A stretch of DNA of 64,000 nucleotides from Lachnospiraceae bacterium 3-1 (lineage in GTDB: Bacteria; Bacillota; Clostridia; Lachnospirales; Lachnospiraceae). The first letter of the stretch is position 1. Each line of letters starts with the position of its first letter. Below are positions 62,790 to 64,000 of this stretch, piece by piece. The position numbers and the translations under genes were made by a program. The notes under the pieces are model-generated. The model did no database searches. It was not told the DNA's origin and saw nothing but the letters and a program-made list of their open reading frames with translations. The DNA lies in contig KE159594.1 of NCBI GenBank assembly GCA_000403255.2, positions 186,001 through 250,000 of the forward strand, in the 5' to 3' direction.

Positions 62790-63659
62790 CTATTCATTTC
62801 CGCTGTTGGGATTCATTAACCGTTTAAGATTTTCTCCTGCCCCGTCAAAAAGCATCACCGCCGCCAAAAGCAAAAGCCCAGGAAATACTGCCATCCACCA
62901 TTTTCCAGTGGCAATATGATTCATAGATTCTGACAAAATCACACCAATTGCTGGGGTTTCTGGTGAAAATCCGAAGCCCAGAAAGGTAATGGCCGCCTCA
63001 TGCATAATGGCATGGGGAAACAGCAGTACCACTCCAATCAGATAAATGGGCAACACTTGTGGAATCATATGCTGCCAGGTAATCTCCAACCAGGATTTTC
63101 CCATGCGGTAAGAAGCCTGCACATATTGGGCTGAGCGAATTTGGAGTACTTCCCCTCGCACCAGCCGGGTCAATTCCGGCCAATGGGTTAAGGCCACTGC
63201 TATCATAACGCCCTTCCCTCCTCTGCCCATCATAAAGGAAATCAAAATTAACAGCATCAAATGGGGAATCCCCATACACAGGTCCACACACCAATTGACA
63301 AACCGATCTATGATTCCACCTCTCACAGCAGCAGCCACCCCCAGCGCCAATGCAAACAAAGAGCTAACGGCTGAAGCTATCACGCCAATGACAATACTAT
63401 TCGACAACCCTTTGATACTTCGAAAAAACATATCCCTTCCCATGTAATCCGTACCAAAGGGATGTGAAAAACAGGGAGCTATAAATTTTGCGCCATAATC
63501 TACCCCATAATTTTCTGGGGGCATCCCCCATCCATCTAACAAAATAAGCATGACATACACCACTGCAAGCCAAATCCAAAAGAAGGTTTTTCTTCTCTGG
63601 TTCCAGAAACCGTCCCTTTCTTTTTTCCGGCTCCAAAGCCCCCATATCTGTTTACTCAT
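62790..63659 (-). CDS. ABC transporter permease (DppC/NikC type)
   Basis: A 289-residue permease. After a basic start and a first helix (FFWIWLAVVYVMLILL), the lumenal stretch HPFGTDYMGRDMFFR marks the DppC family, and QASYRMGKSWLEITWQHMIPQ near residue 185, read in parts, is the ATPase-contact loop. Six helices are expected. The ATG overlaps the stop of the upstream permease by eight bases. Confidence 0.92.
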   Translation of the reverse strand: MSKQIWGLWSRKKERDGFWNQRRKTFFWIWLAVVYVMLILLDGWGMPPENYGVDYGAKFIAPCFSHPFGTDYMGRDMFFRSIKGLSNSIVIGVIASAVSSLFALALGVAAAVRGGIIDRFVNWCVDLCMGIPHLMLLILISFMMGRGGKGVMIAVALTHWPELTRLVRGEVLQIRSAQYVQASYRMGKSWLEITWQHMIPQVLPIYLIGVVLLFPHAIMHEAAITFLGFGFSPETPAIGVILSESMNHIATGKWWMAVFPGLLLLAAVMLFDGAGENLKRLMNPNSGNE

Positions 63660-64000
63660 GAGAAATGCCCTCCCTGATTCTTGGGTCTATCACTCCATAT
63701 AAAATATTCCCAATTAAATTCCCTACAAATACAAAGACTGCACTGAAAAGGGCAATCCCAAGCAATAAAGGCACGTCTCCGCCAAGCCCCGCCGCAGTTA
63801 CTGCACTTCCAATTCCTGGATAAGAAAATACTGTCTCAGCCAAGGCAATCCCACCAAACAGTTCACTAAAAGAAGCAAACTGTACCGTGACTGCCGGAAG
63901 CGCTATGTTTTTTATCCCATGCCTTCTTACCATCTGCCAGGTACTTTCGCCTCTTGCTCTTGCATATAAAATAAATTCACTCTCAAAAATTTCCAACAGC
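63652..64000 (-). CDS. ABC transporter permease (DppB/NikB type), partial
   Basis: This is the C-terminal 115 or so residues of a permease whose start lies beyond the window. YARARGESTWQMVRRHGIKN is the ATPase-contact loop, and AETVFSYPGIGSAV and the final IDPRIREG are family marks of DppB/NikB. The frame is open to the last base of the window, with no true start codon. The substrate-binding protein is presumably further upstream. Confidence 0.9.
   Translation of the reverse strand, partial: LLEIFESEFILYARARGESTWQMVRRHGIKNIALPAVTVQFASFSELFGGIALAETVFSYPGIGSAVTAAGLGGDVPLLLGIALFSAVFVFVGNLIGNILYGVIDPRIREGISHE

Overview
The window reads as a chromosomal segment of a low-to-mid GC Gram-positive anaerobe of the Clostridia, most likely a Lachnospiraceae gut bacterium. 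Supporting signs are the gene families (bce-type two-component/ABC modules, a permuted GH3 beta-glucosidase, DUF1700 and DUF1653 proteins, GH94 phosphorylases), strong GGAGG-type ribosome binding sites, sigma-A promoters and lipoprotein-type solute-binding proteins. No phage, insertion sequence with a transposase, CRISPR array or rRNA was seen.

Layout: 0-3.5 kb is a purine operon (purE-purM-purN-purD, minus strand). 3.6-7.2 kb is a plus-strand pair: an orphan sugar-binding lipoprotein and a chemoreceptor whose extracellular sensor carries an inserted carbohydrate-binding module. 7.4-11.2 kb holds an M29 aminopeptidase, small membrane proteins and pyrE. 11.4-27.7 kb is a beta-glucan utilisation locus: a large secreted GH16 glucanase, a GH3 beta-glucosidase, a three-gene sugar ABC transporter (no ATPase), two GH94 phosphorylases and an AraC-type regulator. 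27.7-29.1 kb is a decayed stretch (radical SAM remnant, frameshifted PIN-like gene, unknown gene). 29.1-33.0 kb is pyrC-pyrF-pyrK-pyrD. 33.2-38.1 kb is a two-component system with an ABC exporter. 38.2-41.5 kb has DUF1653, PAP2 and Ktr/Trk potassium uptake genes. 41.6-50.8 kb is a chemosensory cluster (MCP, cheW, cheA, receiver, cheB, cheR) with an HD-GYP response regulator and a hybrid-like kinase. 51.1-51.8 kb is a seven-tRNA operon. 52-61 kb has housekeeping and cell-surface genes (YfcE-like phosphoesterase, RdgB, amidase, papain-like protease, RlmL-like methylase, rhodanese), an Asn/Ser-rich small protein, a 757-residue cNMP-domain protein and DUF1700. A lone tRNA-Arg follows, and the window ends inside a nickel/peptide-type ABC transporter.

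The most interesting system links 3.6-7.2 kb with 11.4-26.7 kb. The module in the chemoreceptor is about 60% identical (hand count) to the first binding module of the secreted GH16 enzyme. A 24-bp sequence built around TCATGAATCTGATATTTTT stands exactly 32 nt upstream of the -10 box of three glucan promoters, and a weaker copy (18/24) stands at the same distance before the binding protein/chemoreceptor pair. I infer one regulon that senses, swims toward, depolymerises, imports and phosphorolyses a beta-glucan, with the receptor recognising polymer or oligomer through the same fold as the enzyme.
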